Positions 26,811 to 38,059 of a DNA stretch of 64,000 nt are shown here, piece after piece. Source of the stretch: Candidatus Nitrotoga sp. 1052 (lineage in GTDB: Bacteria > Pseudomonadota > Gammaproteobacteria > Burkholderiales > Gallionellaceae); NCBI RefSeq assembly GCF_927312905.1, contig NZ_CAKMHQ010000024.1:1-64000 (forward strand), read 5' to 3'. How positions within the stretch are numbered: position 1 is the first letter of the stretch; every line of letters starts with the position of its first letter. A program made the position numbers and the translations under genes. Below the pieces are notes generated by a model, which worked only from the letters and a program-made list of their open reading frames with translations, made no database searches and had not been told where the DNA came from.

Positions 26811-27596
26811 CTAAGGGTAAAACAAAAACAAGCGATATCCAGTTGGTTTAAGGTCGGCAGTGTCAAGATGCAGTTTGATGCCAATCTCATGATTAGGTAG
26901 TAGCCCTTGTTTTTCGTCCTCGTTGGGTTTGAGGTATTCTGCTGGAGGGAAGATGCGACGTGCTAGTGCCTCATCCATCGAGTTGGTGAGTGTAAGTTCG
27001 AGATTGGGGTAGGATTGCGCGTAAGGTGCACGGTTTCTCAAGATGGCATTGAGAGTGATGGCGCTCGCTTGTTTTGGATCGGATTCCAAGTCAGAAGATT
27101 CGATGCTCAGCTGGTCAATTTTTTGCGGCAACGGAATATTGCAGTTGAGCAGCTTGCAGTAGGACGTGAGTGCTAACTTGATGCCCGGCAAGTGTGCGGC
27201 GAGTTCGACACGAAAAAAATAGGTAGTCTGTGCCAGTAACACTATGAACAACAGTAATGTGACTACCACCCACGACCAGTGAACACTCTTTTTGATGACT
27301 GAGGGACTGGTTTCCAGTGCTTCTTCTGAACTGGCCGTAGCGAGATGGCTGAAATCATATTTATCGTGGGTTGCGGGGATATGCTCTACCGGGCTTTCGA
27401 CAGGCACTTGCTGCATTTCTTCCTGAGCCAGGGTTAGAGTAAGTTGCGGGCTGGGCTCGTTATCATGCAATTGTTTTGTTGCGTTGAATATCGCCCGGCA
27501 ACGTCCGCAACGCACCATACCCTGATGCATGTCCAGCTGAGCTTGGCTGACCTTAAAGCGGGTGCCACACTCCGGGCATTGGGTGACTTCGTTCAT
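26811..27596 (-). CDS. zinc-ribbon and DUF3426 membrane protein
   Basis: A 261-residue protein with an MJ0042-type zinc ribbon at the N-terminus (CPECGTRF, CGRCRAIFNA). A low-complexity linker, one transmembrane helix (VVVTLLLFIVLLAQTTYFF) and a periplasmic DUF3426 domain (SDPKQASAITLNAILRNRAPYAQSYPNLELTLT) follow. The family is typical of Betaproteobacteria and normally sits just after prmA, as here. Function is unknown. The ATG overlaps the prmA stop (ATGA), so the two are translationally coupled. Confidence 0.82.
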   Translation of the reverse strand: MNEVTQCPECGTRFKVSQAQLDMHQGMVRCGRCRAIFNATKQLHDNEPSPQLTLTLAQEEMQQVPVESPVEHIPATHDKYDFSHLATASSEEALETSPSVIKKSVHWSWVVVTLLLFIVLLAQTTYFFRVELAAHLPGIKLALTSYCKLLNCNIPLPQKIDQLSIESSDLESDPKQASAITLNAILRNRAPYAQSYPNLELTLTNSMDEALARRIFPPAEYLKPNEDEKQGLLPNHEIGIKLHLDTADLKPTGYRLFLFYP

Positions 27597-28483
27597 CGCT
27601 TCATTCCAGATAAGCACGCCCAACCTTCATCCATAACCGGTGGCCTGAAGTCAAACCATTGACCATAGATTTTCATAACGTCTTCGGCCTGTTCGCTGAG
27701 TACGCCGGATAATACAATCTGGCCGCCTCGCCGGGTTGAGCCTGCCAGCAAAGGTGCGAGTACTTTGAGAGGATTGGTAAGGATATTGGCTACTACAATG
27801 TCCGTTTGTAGTTTCAGTACGGCATCAGGCAGGTAGAACTGCGCGTCAACTTGATTAGCCATTGCATTGTCGCGGCTGGCTTGCACGGCTTGTGCATCCA
27901 CGTCCACGCCAGTGGCGCTGGCAGCGCCAAGTTTGAGCGCAGCGATGGCCAGGATGCCCGAGCCGCAGCCATAATCCAGTACGGATTCACCCCCTTGCAA
28001 ATAACTATCCAACCAGCGCAGACACAAACGGGTAGTGGGGTGGCTACCGGTTCCAAAAGCCAAGCCGGGATCGAGCGTAATGTTGATGGCACTGGGATCG
28101 AACGGGGTGTGCCAGGTAGGCACGATCCATAGGCGTTGCGAAATGCGAATGGGGTTAAACTGCAATTGAGTCAGGCGCACCCAGTCGTTGTCCGCCAAGG
28201 TGGCGATGACATAGGTTGGCGGCTGTTTAAGCCCGATGGCGTGTGCTGCTTCCAGCATGATTGCGTCTATCGGCGTATCTTCGACAAACAGAGCAGTCAC
28301 GCGATTGTGTGACCAAAGATGGGGGGCGGGTTCACCTGGTTCGCCAAACATGGCTTGCTCATTCGGGGTATCGACATCCGCATCGTGAATGTCCACCGAT
28401 AGTGCGCCGAGCGCCAGCAGCGCCTCACTCAGCATCTCCGCCTGGGATGCAGATGCGGTGATCGTCAGCGTAAGCCAAGCCAT
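27593..28483 (-). CDS. prmA: ribosomal protein L11 methyltransferase
   Basis: SAM-dependent enzyme that trimethylates ribosomal protein L11. The 296 residues show the N-terminal L11-recognition domain and the catalytic domain with the hallmark LDPGLAFGTGSHPTTRLCLRWL, the SAM site VLDYGCGSGILAIAALKLGA and VVANILTNPL (NPPY-like position). It follows accC by one base and overlaps the next gene. Confidence 0.93.
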   Translation of the reverse strand: MAWLTLTITASASQAEMLSEALLALGALSVDIHDADVDTPNEQAMFGEPGEPAPHLWSHNRVTALFVEDTPIDAIMLEAAHAIGLKQPPTYVIATLADNDWVRLTQLQFNPIRISQRLWIVPTWHTPFDPSAINITLDPGLAFGTGSHPTTRLCLRWLDSYLQGGESVLDYGCGSGILAIAALKLGAASATGVDVDAQAVQASRDNAMANQVDAQFYLPDAVLKLQTDIVVANILTNPLKVLAPLLAGSTRRGGQIVLSGVLSEQAEDVMKIYGQWFDFRPPVMDEGWACLSGMKR

Positions 28484-28484
28484 A

Positions 28485-29840
28485 TTATTTTACCTTGATG
28501 CGTTCGGCTAGCTTGTGTTCCAGATAGTGAATGCTGGTGCCACCTCGTAAAAAAGCAGCATCTAACATCAATTCCTGATGCAGCGGAATGTTAGTCTCTA
28601 TACCTTCTACCGCCATTTCAGATAGGGCAGTACGCATGCGGGCTATCGCCTGTTGGCGGTTGTCACCGTATGCGATAATCTTGCCGATCATGGAATCGTA
28701 ATGCGGCGGCACGAAATAATTAGCATATACATGCGAATCCACGCGAATGCCAGGGCCACCAGGAGTATGCCAAGTAGTAATGCGGCCGGCCGAGGGCGTG
28801 AACTTGTAGGGATGTTCGGCATTGATGCGACATTCGATGGCATGACCTTTGAGGGCTATATCATTTTGCTTGAAACTGAGTTTTTCACCGGCAGCGATAC
28901 GAATCTGCTGTTGCACGATATCTATGCCAGTAATCATTTCGCTGACCGGATGTTCTACCTGTATGCGAGTGTTCATTTCAATGAAGAAAAACTCATCGTT
29001 TTCATACAGAAACTCAAACGTTCCCGCTCCGCGATAGCCAATCTTGCGGCAAGCTGCCGCGCAACGCTCACCAATTTTATTACGCAAACGAGTATTGAGC
29101 AGAGGTGCTGGCGCTTCCTCAAGAATTTTCTGATGACGGCGTTGCATTGAGCAGTCGCGCTCACCTAAATATACCGCATTGCCATAAGAATCAGCCAGTA
29201 CTTGAAATTCGATGTGGCGTGGGTTCTGCAAAAACTTTTCCATATACACCACAGGATTATTAAACGCCGCCTGCGCCTCGCTACGCGTCATGACCACGGC
29301 ATTGAGCAACGCGGCCTCGGTATGCACCACGCGCATGCCGCGTCCGCCCCCGCCCCCGGCGGCCTTTATAATGACCGGGTAACCGATACTGCGTGCAATT
29401 TTTGTAATTTCGGCTGGATTGTCCGGCAGTGCGCCATCCACGCCCGGCACACAAGGAATGCCCGCTTTTTTCATAGCGTTTTTGGCGGATACTTTGTCGC
29501 CCATTAAACGAATGGTCTCCGGGCGTGGACCAATGAATACAAACCCACTCTTTTCCACACGCTCGGCGAAGTCAGCATTCTCAGACAAAAACCCATAGCC
29601 AGGATGGATGGCCTGTGCATCTGTAACTTCCGCTGCGCTAATGATGGATGGGATATGCAGATAGCTGTGTAGCGAGGAAGCCGGGCCAATGCACACCGAT
29701 TCATCGGCCAGTTTGACATACTTGGCATCTGCGTCAGCTTCGGAATGCACTGCTACGGATTTAATGCCCATCTCACGACAGGCGCGCTGAATTCTTAAGG
29801 CAATCTCGCCTCGATTTGCGATGAGAATTTTTTCAAACAT
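28485..29840 (-). CDS. accC: acetyl-CoA carboxylase, biotin carboxylase subunit
   Basis: Carboxylates the biotin of AccB with bicarbonate and ATP in the first step of fatty acid synthesis. The 451 residues show the ATP-grasp pattern: [17 protein letters not shown] start, [15 protein letters not shown] glycine loop, [37 protein letters not shown] and [16 protein letters not shown]. It lies three bases after accB in a typical accBC pair. Confidence 0.96.
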   Translation of the reverse strand: MFEKILIANRGEIALRIQRACREMGIKSVAVHSEADADAKYVKLADESVCIGPASSLHSYLHIPSIISAAEVTDAQAIHPGYGFLSENADFAERVEKSGFVFIGPRPETIRLMGDKVSAKNAMKKAGIPCVPGVDGALPDNPAEITKIARSIGYPVIIKAAGGGGGRGMRVVHTEAALLNAVVMTRSEAQAAFNNPVVYMEKFLQNPRHIEFQVLADSYGNAVYLGERDCSMQRRHQKILEEAPAPLLNTRLRNKIGERCAAACRKIGYRGAGTFEFLYENDEFFFIEMNTRIQVEHPVSEMITGIDIVQQQIRIAAGEKLSFKQNDIALKGHAIECRINAEHPYKFTPSAGRITTWHTPGGPGIRVDSHVYANYFVPPHYDSMIGKIIAYGDNRQQAIARMRTALSEMAVEGIETNIPLHQELMLDAAFLRGGTSIHYLEHKLAERIKVK

Positions 29841-29843
29841 TAT

Positions 29844-30287
29844 TTAACCGATGATAAAAAGAGGTTGACCATATTCCACCGGCTGGCCGCTTTCGACCAG
29901 AATCGCACTAATGACACCGCTTTGATCAGCTTCGATTTCGTTGAGCAGCTTCATTGCTTCGATGATACAGAGGGTGTCGCCCACGCTCACACTTTGGCCC
30001 ACCTCCACAAAGGGTGTGGCGCCAGGGGAGGGGCTGCGGTAGAAACTGCCGACCATTGGCGATTTCACTACGTGGCCATCCGGTGCTGCGGGCTCGGCTG
30101 GTTCAGCAGGCGCATCGGCCAGCTGTGGAGCAAGCGTGGTCATGTGCTGCGGTGCAGCATAAACATGCTGCACCGCAGCACATGACCGAACAATGCGCAC
30201 GCGTTCTTCGCCTTCACTGATTTCCAGCTCGGCAATGCCGGAGCTTTCAACCAGTTCAATCAAGGTCTTGAGTTTACGTAAATCCAT
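29844..30287 (-). CDS. accB: biotin carboxyl carrier protein of acetyl-CoA carboxylase
   Basis: Carries biotin between AccC and the carboxyltransferase. The 147 residues comprise an N-terminal segment ([22 protein letters not shown]), a Pro/Ala-rich linker and the biotinyl domain with EAMKLLNEI and the biotinylated K113. The ribosome binding site TTAGGAG contains the stop of aroQ. Codons 34-50, at the start of the linker, are formed by a 23 bp perfect palindrome. That is unusual for a coding region and may be an inserted element. Confidence 0.94.
   Translation of the reverse strand: MDLRKLKTLIELVESSGIAELEISEGEERVRIVRSCAAVQHVYAAPQHMTTLAPQLADAPAEPAEPAAPDGHVVKSPMVGSFYRSPSPGATPFVEVGQSVSVGDTLCIIEAMKLLNEIEADQSGVISAILVESGQPVEYGQPLFIIG
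30138..30187. repeat. 23 bp perfect inverted repeat inside accB
   Basis: Arms at 30138-30160 and 30165-30187 are perfectly complementary around the loop aaac. The arms are GC-rich (core CTGCGGTGCAGC). The repeat lies in the accB frame, encoding the residues after [14 protein letters not shown] would form a very stable hairpin. Confidence 0.9.
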
Positions 30288-30289
30288 GA

Positions 30290-30733
30290 TTAGCTCCTAA
30301 CAGAATATTGCAGCGCGTATTGCACTGCGAGTTCATAACCGGTTGCACCAAGGCCGCTGATAACGCCGATAGCGAGATCAGAGAAGTATGATTCTTTGCG
30401 GAACGGTTCACGTGCAAACACATTGGAAAGATGCACTTCAATAAATGGGATGGCCACCGCCGCCAGTGCATCGCGTAAAGCCACACTGGTATGCGTAAAA
30501 GCAGCGGGGTTGATGACGATAAAATCGGTACCATCCTGGCGCGCCAAATGTACGCGATCCACTAAGGCGGATTCAGAGTTACTTTGGAAATGCAGCAGAT
30601 TTGCGCCGTGCATACGCACCAAGTGCTGCAATTTGTTGTTAATTTCGTCTAAGGTAATATGGCCATACACGCTTGGCTCGCGGCTGCCGAGCAAGTTCAG
30701 ATTGGGACCATGTAGAACCAGAATGGTTTTCAT
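30290..30733 (-). CDS. aroQ: type II 3-dehydroquinate dehydratase
   Basis: Third step of the shikimate pathway, 3-dehydroquinate to 3-dehydroshikimate. The 147 residues show the type II pattern: [21 protein letters not shown] with the catalytic Tyr, [17 protein letters not shown] and [21 protein letters not shown] with the catalytic His, and [14 protein letters not shown] use ATG at 30733; an earlier in-frame start at 30751 is possible. It ends two bases before accB, in a conserved aroQ-accB-accC order. Confidence 0.94.
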   Translation of the reverse strand: MKTILVLHGPNLNLLGSREPSVYGHITLDEINNKLQHLVRMHGANLLHFQSNSESALVDRVHLARQDGTDFIVINPAAFTHTSVALRDALAAVAIPFIEVHLSNVFAREPFRKESYFSDLAIGVISGLGATGYELAVQYALQYSVRS

Positions 30734-30796
30734 GAGCGCAGTTTGACGCAAATTAGTACAAGTTGTCTATTTTTTAGCAGAAATTGAGCGAAGTAA

Positions 30797-31210
30797 TTAA
30801 GCGAGACGTTCTTCTTGCAAACGTTTACGCAATTCCTCAACGGTGAGGATGGGGGGAGTAAAACTTCCTCGCAATGCGAGTAAATCTTTTTCGACGCTTA
30901 CCAGCGCATCCACCTTGGCTTTGTGTGCCACGGCCAAAAATACTTGGCTAAATATGCCATGCGATGGCATCCAGTTGGATATGGACGCTGTTTCGCAGTA
31001 TGGAAAAAAATCTTCCAGCAACAGATCCTGCTCAGCGATCGACAGATTGAATTTTGGGTAATCCAATGAATCGAATAAATCTTCCTTTGTTGCGTTACTG
31101 ATCACCGGACGGATAGACTTCGCCTGCCAAGCCTTTCTCAGCCATGCCAAATTCCCGTTGGCGAACAACAATGCAGAGAGTATTACATTGGTATCGAGAA
31201 CAACGCGCAT
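30797..31210 (-). CDS. PIN-domain toxin of a type II toxin-antitoxin pair
   Basis: A 137-residue PIN-fold putative RNase of the COG1569 type. RVVLDTNVILSALLF gives the first acidic residue and DALVSVEKDLLAL the last pair. Normally a D precedes the FL-x-x-A motif and a G-D the K-D-L; here these read SQVFLAVA and VEKDL, so one or two acidic positions look altered. It starts one base after the antitoxin stop. Toxicity is therefore uncertain. Confidence 0.72.
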   Translation of the reverse strand: MRVVLDTNVILSALLFANGNLAWLRKAWQAKSIRPVISNATKEDLFDSLDYPKFNLSIAEQDLLLEDFFPYCETASISNWMPSHGIFSQVFLAVAHKAKVDALVSVEKDLLALRGSFTPPILTVEELRKRLQEERLA

Positions 31211-31211
31211 G

Positions 31212-31421
31212 TTATTCTTTGGGCCGACGTGCCCTAGCACTGGCGTCTGCTACATCTTTTTCGGAAATACCTGATGCAATCAATTTGTCACGTACAGCTT
31301 CGACACTTTGAGCTAAAACTGGCGTCAGAACGATGGTGGTACTGTCAACTTCAACATCGAGTTGAGAAGCGATTTCATCTGGCGACGTGATCTGATTGTT
31401 TGGAGTTGTCTTGACGTGCAT
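31212..31421 (-). CDS. putative antitoxin of the PIN pair
   Basis: A 69-residue protein whose ATG at 31421 has GAGG eight bases upstream. The body (SPDEIASQLDVEVDSTTIVLTPVLAQSVEAVRDKLIASGISEKDVADA) ends in a basic tail, ARARRPKE. The size and the one-base spacing to the PIN gene fit an antitoxin; I recognise no specific DNA-binding family. A longer in-frame reading starts upstream at 31499 but lacks a ribosome binding site. Confidence 0.65.
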   Translation of the reverse strand: MHVKTTPNNQITSPDEIASQLDVEVDSTTIVLTPVLAQSVEAVRDKLIASGISEKDVADASARARRPKE

Positions 31422-31879
31422 GGTAGCTACCTCAGCGGCAAGCAAAAGTGATAAGGTAAATAATAGCAAAATTGTACTTGAGAAAACGGACGTGCGCAAG
31501 TTAAACCATTGTCCAATAAGGAGTAGGCGGGCTTTGTCGGCCTTACTATCATTGAATATGCGTGGCTTTTGCCCCCGAAAAGTGTGCTGCGTTTACCTTG
31601 CGGCAAATAATCGTTTAGTCCGTGCGCGTTATGCGAATTCCGGCACATTCGGGCTGTACATTTCAAACGGTTGCCCGGATTGATGCCACTCAAATAAAGA
31701 GCGGACGACTCGTAGGAAAGCACGTTTCCCCAAGTGAACGCTAGATACAAACCCCTGGAATAATACTGATAACTATTTTTCTCCTGTTGCCCTAAACAGG
31801 GCAGTGCGGCATAATTGCCTACTGTTTGTTGCAAAAATAATTTATTTATTCTTAGAGATGTTCAGGAGGCTAGTGAAAG
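31422..31879. other. intergenic region upstream of transketolase
   Basis: About 460 bases between the divergent antitoxin and transketolase genes. A 135-codon minus-strand frame has no recognisable pattern and is not called. A small hairpin (TGCCCT at 31788 with AGGGCA at 31798) lies in the leader. No riboswitch consensus was recognised. Confidence 0.5.
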
Positions 31880-33895
31880 ATGGCTGCGGCGCGTAAAGTA
31901 CACCCCCCCAAGTTTAATGACATAACTGGAGCGATCCGCGCTTTGGCAATGGATGCAGTTCAAAAAGCAGGATGTGGTCATCCTGGCGCCCCCATGGGCA
32001 TGGCAGAAATCGCCGAAGCGCTGTGGATTCACCACCTGCGTCACAACCCGGCTAACCCTAAATGGGCCGACCGTGACCGTTTCGTGTTTTCCAACGGCCA
32101 TGGCTCGATGCTGATTTATGCCCTGCTACATTTGACCGGCTACGACTTGCCGATTGATGAGTTGAAGCGTTTCCGCCAGTTGCACTCCCAGACTCCAGGC
32201 CACCCTGAATATGGCTACACCGCTGGTGTTGAAACTACGACTGGTCCGCTGGGTCAAGGCATTACCAACGCGGTGGGTTTTGCCTTGGCGGAAAAAATGC
32301 TGGCAAATGAATTTAATCGTCCCGGCCACGAAATCGTTAACCACCATACTTATGTTTTCCTCGGCGACGGCTGCATGATGGAAGGCATTTCGCATGAATC
32401 TTGCGCACTGGCCGGTACCTGGGGATTAGGCAAGCTGATCGCCTTCTGGGACGACAACGGCATTTCCATTGATGGGCATGTTGAAGCCTGGTTTACTGAC
32501 GATACTGCCAAACGCTTCGAGTCTTATGGTTGGCATGTAATAGCCAATGTGGAAGGCCATGATCCCGAAGCAGTAGATGACGCCATCAAGGCCGCCAAGG
32601 AAGTTACCGACAAGCCCACACTGATCTGCTGCAAGACCATCATTGGTGCGGGCTCCCCGAACAAGGCCGGTACGCATGACGTGCATGGCGCTGCATTGGG
32701 CGATGCGGAAATCGCCGCTACGCGCGAATACATAGGCTGGAAATATCCTCCGTTCGAAATTCCAGCGCACGTTTATCAAGCATGGAATGCGCGTACCAAG
32801 GGAGAAGGCTTGGAAAAATTGTGGGACAATAAATTTGCAGAATACCGCAAGGCTTTCCCCCAGGAAGCGGCTGAGTTTGAGCGGCGCATGAAGGGTGATT
32901 TGCCAGCAGACTGGACACAACATGCTGCGGACTTGATCGCCAAGACCAATGAAAAGGCAGAAACCATTGCCTCGCGCAAGGCTTCACAGAATGCAATTAA
33001 CGGTCTGGCGTCGGCACTACCTGAATTTCTTGGCGGCTCGGCGGATCTGACCGGTTCGAACTTGACCGATTGGACGGGCGTCAAGCGCGTTCGTGGAAAA
33101 TCGACAGGTAACTATATTAGTTACGGAGTACGCGAATTCGGCATGTCAGCCATTATGAATGGCGTGGCGTTGCATGGTGGTTTGCTACCATTTGGCGGCA
33201 CTTTCCTGATGTTCTCAGAATATGCACGCAATGCACTGCGCATGGCTGCGTTGATGAAACAACGCGTGATTTTCGTGTACACGCATGACTCCATCGGTCT
33301 GGGCGAAGACGGTCCAACTCATCAGCCAGTGGAACAAACCGCCACGCTACGCTACATCCCAAACATGGACGTTTGGCGTCCTTGTGATACGGTGGAATCT
33401 GCCGTGTCATGGGTTGCAGCGGTTGAGCGCAAAACTGGCCCGAGCAGCCTTATTTTCAGCCGCCAGAACTTGGCATTCCAAAAGCGCGATGAGGCTCAAA
33501 TCGCCAACATCCGCAAGGGTGGCTATGTGTTGTCGGAAGCCGCCAATGGCAAGCCACAAGCGCTCATTATCGCGACTGGTTCCGAGGTGGGTCTGGCAAT
33601 GGATGCACAAAAAGCCTTGGCTCAAGACGGCATTAATGTACGAGTAGTTTCCATGCCTTCAACCAATGTATTTGATCGTCAAGATCAGGCATATAGGGAC
33701 AGCGTGTTACCAAAAGGCAGTAAGCGCGTAGCTGTCGAAGCTGGTGTGACGGGTTTTTGGTACAAGTATGTTGGTTTGGACGGTGCGGTAATCGGCATGG
33801 ATACCTTTGGCGAATCTGCCCCGGCAGGTGAACTGTTCAAACACTTCGGCTTTACCATAGAGAATGTGGTGAAAGCCGTGAAAAGCATACTCTAA
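31880..33895 (+). CDS. tkt: transketolase
   Basis: Thiamine diphosphate enzyme that transfers two-carbon ketol units in the pentose phosphate and Calvin cycles. The 671 residues show the family landmarks: the [17 protein letters not shown] start, [16 protein letters not shown], the ThDP site [43 protein letters not shown] and the C-terminal [19 protein letters not shown] sits ten bases upstream of the ATG. It heads a run of carbon-metabolism genes on the plus strand. It could serve CO2 fixation, but no RuBisCO or phosphoribulokinase lies in the window. Confidence 0.95.
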   Translation: MAAARKVHPPKFNDITGAIRALAMDAVQKAGCGHPGAPMGMAEIAEALWIHHLRHNPANPKWADRDRFVFSNGHGSMLIYALLHLTGYDLPIDELKRFRQLHSQTPGHPEYGYTAGVETTTGPLGQGITNAVGFALAEKMLANEFNRPGHEIVNHHTYVFLGDGCMMEGISHESCALAGTWGLGKLIAFWDDNGISIDGHVEAWFTDDTAKRFESYGWHVIANVEGHDPEAVDDAIKAAKEVTDKPTLICCKTIIGAGSPNKAGTHDVHGAALGDAEIAATREYIGWKYPPFEIPAHVYQAWNARTKGEGLEKLWDNKFAEYRKAFPQEAAEFERRMKGDLPADWTQHAADLIAKTNEKAETIASRKASQNAINGLASALPEFLGGSADLTGSNLTDWTGVKRVRGKSTGNYISYGVREFGMSAIMNGVALHGGLLPFGGTFLMFSEYARNALRMAALMKQRVIFVYTHDSIGLGEDGPTHQPVEQTATLRYIPNMDVWRPCDTVESAVSWVAAVERKTGPSSLIFSRQNLAFQKRDEAQIANIRKGGYVLSEAANGKPQALIIATGSEVGLAMDAQKALAQDGINVRVVSMPSTNVFDRQDQAYRDSVLPKGSKRVAVEAGVTGFWYKYVGLDGAVIGMDTFGESAPAGELFKHFGFTIENVVKAVKSIL

Positions 33896-35246
<1,351 letters not shown>

Positions 35247-35256
35247 ACATGCACGC

Positions 35257-35284
35257 AAGGTGAGGAGCTACCTCACCTTTTTGC
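35257..35284 (+). terminator. intrinsic terminator after gap
   Basis: Nine-base-pair stem AAGGTGAGG/CCTCACCTT (35257-35265 with 35271-35279) with loop agcta, then a short T run. It begins ten bases after the gap stop codon. Confidence 0.8.
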
Positions 35285-35328
35285 ATTTTTTCTTACGTTT
35301 CACCTCGAATGCTTAATTGGAGAAAGAA

Positions 35329-36513
35329 TTGTCCGTAATCAAAATGACTGATTTGGATCTCAGGGGCAAACGTGTCCTGATCCGCGAAGATTTGAATGTT
35401 CCCCAAGCTGATGATGGCACTATAACCGATGACACCCGCATCCGGGCAAGCATGCCTACCATCCAGCATGCCGCGCAGGCAGGCGCCAAAGTAATGTTAA
35501 TGTCCCACCTCGGTCGTCCTGAAGAAGGTGTGTATTCCGAAGCCGATTCCCTAAAGCCTGTAGCCAAGCGTTTGTCCGACTTGTTGGGTAAAGAGATACG
35601 GGTAATTAAGGATTGGCTGGACGGCGACTTCACCATCGCCGATGGTGAAGTCGTACTATTTGAGAACGTGCGCTTCAATAAAGGTGAAGGCAAAAACAAC
35701 GACGAGCTTTCCCAAAAAATGGCTAAGCTGTGCGACATTTATGCGATGGATGCATTCGGTACCGCGCATCGCGCGCAGGCTTCCACCCACGGTGTGGCGA
35801 AGTATGCACCAGTGGCATGCGCTGGCCCACTATTGGCAGCGGAACTGGAGGCATTGGGCAAGGCATTGGAAAGCCCGGCTCACCCGCTGATCGCCATCGT
35901 TGGAGGCTCTAAGGTTTCATCCAAATTGACCGTATTGGAATCGCTGTCCCACATCGTGGATCAATTGATCGTCGGTGGCGGCATTGCCAATACTTTCATT
36001 AAAGCGGCTGGTTATAACGTCGGTAAATCCCTATATGAACCCGATCTTGTAGCCGAAGCCCAGCGTTTAATGCAAGCCGCCAAGACCAAGGGCGGATCGA
36101 TTCCGGTACCTACCGATGTGGTCGTGGGCAAGAAGTTCGATGCCAATGAGCCTGCCGTGGTTAAGAAAGTGGCTGATATCACCGATGATGATATGATTTT
36201 TGATATTGGCCCCGAAACTGCCCAGACTTATGCAGCCTATCTGAAGAACGCCGCAACCATCGTGTGGAATGGCCCGGTAGGCGTATTTGAATTTGACCAG
36301 TTTGGCGCTGGCACCAAGACGCTGGGCATGGCGATTGCGGAAAGTCCCGCATTTTCTATCGCTGGCGGTGGTGATACGCTGGCGGCGATTGCCAAATACA
36401 AGATCAGCGATCAAGTAAGCTATATTTCCACGGGCGGCGGTGCATTTTTAGAATTCCTCGAAGGCAAAAAATTGCCAGCGGTGGAAATTCTTGAGCAACG
36501 TGCTGCGAAGTAA
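35329..36513 (+). CDS. pgk: phosphoglycerate kinase
   Basis: Transfers phosphate between 1,3-bisphosphoglycerate and ADP. The 394 residues show the [21 protein letters not shown] start, [44 protein letters not shown] and the GGGDTLAAI loop. The likely start is TTG at 35329, because GGAG sits six to seven bases upstream and the reading [11 protein letters not shown] matches betaproteobacterial homologues. The next in-frame ATG at 35344 would remove residues conserved in the family. A 13 bp perfect palindrome lies inside the gene at 35625-35653. Confidence 0.94.
   Translation: MSVIKMTDLDLRGKRVLIREDLNVPQADDGTITDDTRIRASMPTIQHAAQAGAKVMLMSHLGRPEEGVYSEADSLKPVAKRLSDLLGKEIRVIKDWLDGDFTIADGEVVLFENVRFNKGEGKNNDELSQKMAKLCDIYAMDAFGTAHRAQASTHGVAKYAPVACAGPLLAAELEALGKALESPAHPLIAIVGGSKVSSKLTVLESLSHIVDQLIVGGGIANTFIKAAGYNVGKSLYEPDLVAEAQRLMQAAKTKGGSIPVPTDVVVGKKFDANEPAVVKKVADITDDDMIFDIGPETAQTYAAYLKNAATIVWNGPVGVFEFDQFGAGTKTLGMAIAESPAFSIAGGGDTLAAIAKYKISDQVSYISTGGGAFLEFLEGKKLPAVEILEQRAAK
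35625..35653. repeat. 13 bp perfect inverted repeat inside pgk
   Basis: CGACTTCACCATC at 35625-35637 and its exact complement at 35641-35653 surround GCC. The repeat encodes the segment [10 protein letters not shown], just before the conserved LFENVRF. Confidence 0.85.
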
Positions 36514-36529
36514 ATAAGACGAGAAATTT

Positions 36530-37969
36530 ATGTTACGCAGAACCAAGATTGTTGCCACCCTGGGACCAGCCTCCAGCGACCAGAAAGTGCTGGAGCAAAT
36601 GATACTTGCTGGCGTGGATGTGGTGCGCATGAACTTTTCCCATGGCACAGCGCAGGACCACGTGGCGCGTGTTGAAAAAGTGCGCGCTGCAGCGGCTGCT
36701 TGTGGCCGTATTATAGGAATTCTTGCCGACCTGCAAGGCCCCAAAATTCGTGTGGGGAAACTTGAGAATGACAAGATTATTCTCAAGCAAGGGGATACTT
36801 TTATCCTGGATGCGGAATGGACAGGCCTCGGCAATCAGGAACGCGTTGGTCTCGACTACAAGGACTTACCTAAGGATGTCAGCAAAGGTTCGGTGCTGCT
36901 GCTGAATGATGGCATGCTGGAATTCGATGTAACCGAAGTTAAGGGCGCGCAAATTATTTGCAAAGTAGTGTGCGGCGGTGTGCTGTCAAACAACAAGGGC
37001 ATTAATCGCAAGGGCGGCGGTTTGACTGCCCCCGCGCTTACCGACAAGGACAAGGAGGACATTAAGACCGCAGCCCTGATTAAAGCGGACTATCTGGCGA
37101 TTTCCTTCCCGCGCTCGGCTGATGACATGAAATTGGCGCGCAAGTTGATGCATGCGGCTGGCGGCAAAAGCTTATTGATGGCTAAAATTGAGCGTGCCGA
37201 AGCCATTGCCGTACTGGACGAAATTATTGATGCATCCGATGCTATCATGGTGGCTCGAGGCGACCTTTCCGTGGAAGTGGGAGATGCAGCCGTGCCAGGC
37301 TTGCAAAAACGCATGATCCGTATGGCGCGCGCCAAAAACAAGTTGGTTATCACTGCCACACAGATGATGGAATCCATGATCACTAACCCGATTCCTACTC
37401 GTGCGGAAGTATCGGACGTGGCAAATGCAGTGCTGGATGGTACTGATGCGGTAATGCTGTCGGCAGAAACCGCGGTGGGCGACTATCCCATCGAAACCAT
37501 CAAATCCATGGTGCGTATCTGTATCAACGCGGAAAGTGAGATGGAAGATATCGCCACCAGTCACCGCCTACTACAAACGAAATTCGCACGCATCGATCAG
37601 GCTATCGCCATGTCTGCGCTATATGCTGCTTCTCACTTTACGATCAAAGCGATTGTGGCGCTGACCCAGTCCGGTTCGACTCCTCTGTGGATGTCCCGTA
37701 TGAATGCAAGGGTGCCGATCTTTGCGTTAACGCCGACTGAATCAACCTTGAGTAAAGTAACTCTATTCAGCGGAGTGCATCCGATTGCGTTTAACACTAC
37801 CTCCAAACTTCCGTCAGTAGAATTGCGCGCAGCGGAGGATGAGCTGGTACGTTTGGGATTAGTACAAGAAGGTGACATGATTGTGATGACTATAGGCGAA
37901 GCCGTTGGCAAGGCTGGCTATACCAATACCATGAAAATTGTCCGGGTAGGCGATCACCGTAAGCACTGA
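36530..37969 (+). CDS. pyk: pyruvate kinase
   Basis: Converts phosphoenolpyruvate and ADP to pyruvate and ATP. The 479 residues show RRTKIVATLGPASS, VVRMNFSHGTAQDH, the DLQGPKIRVG motif, KIERAEAIAVLDEII, ARGDLSVEVG (usual GDLGVE with one change), the active-site TATQMMESMITNPIPTRAEVSDVANAVLDG stretch and the C-terminal allosteric domain. It starts 16 bases after the pgk stop with a GAGA site upstream, so pgk and pyk are probably co-transcribed. Confidence 0.95.
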   Translation: MLRRTKIVATLGPASSDQKVLEQMILAGVDVVRMNFSHGTAQDHVARVEKVRAAAAACGRIIGILADLQGPKIRVGKLENDKIILKQGDTFILDAEWTGLGNQERVGLDYKDLPKDVSKGSVLLLNDGMLEFDVTEVKGAQIICKVVCGGVLSNNKGINRKGGGLTAPALTDKDKEDIKTAALIKADYLAISFPRSADDMKLARKLMHAAGGKSLLMAKIERAEAIAVLDEIIDASDAIMVARGDLSVEVGDAAVPGLQKRMIRMARAKNKLVITATQMMESMITNPIPTRAEVSDVANAVLDGTDAVMLSAETAVGDYPIETIKSMVRICINAESEMEDIATSHRLLQTKFARIDQAIAMSALYAASHFTIKAIVALTQSGSTPLWMSRMNARVPIFALTPTESTLSKVTLFSGVHPIAFNTTSKLPSVELRAAEDELVRLGLVQEGDMIVMTIGEAVGKAGYTNTMKIVRVGDHRKH

Positions 37970-38059
37970 GGAGTTGAAGCGCAGCCGAGTTTTCCCGTAC
38001 ACTGCCAGATTCTATTTTTTGATTTTGTTTGATAACTTTAAATTTGTTAGGAGAAAAAA

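Noticed and set aside
31427-31834. 135-codon minus-strand frame upstream of transketolase
   Set aside because: Composition looks random, with no ribosome binding site; the antitoxin start at 31421 is better supported without it.
31700-31879. Possible riboswitch leader of transketolase
   Set aside because: Only a 6 bp hairpin is visible; no SAH, SAM or TPP riboswitch consensus could be recognised.
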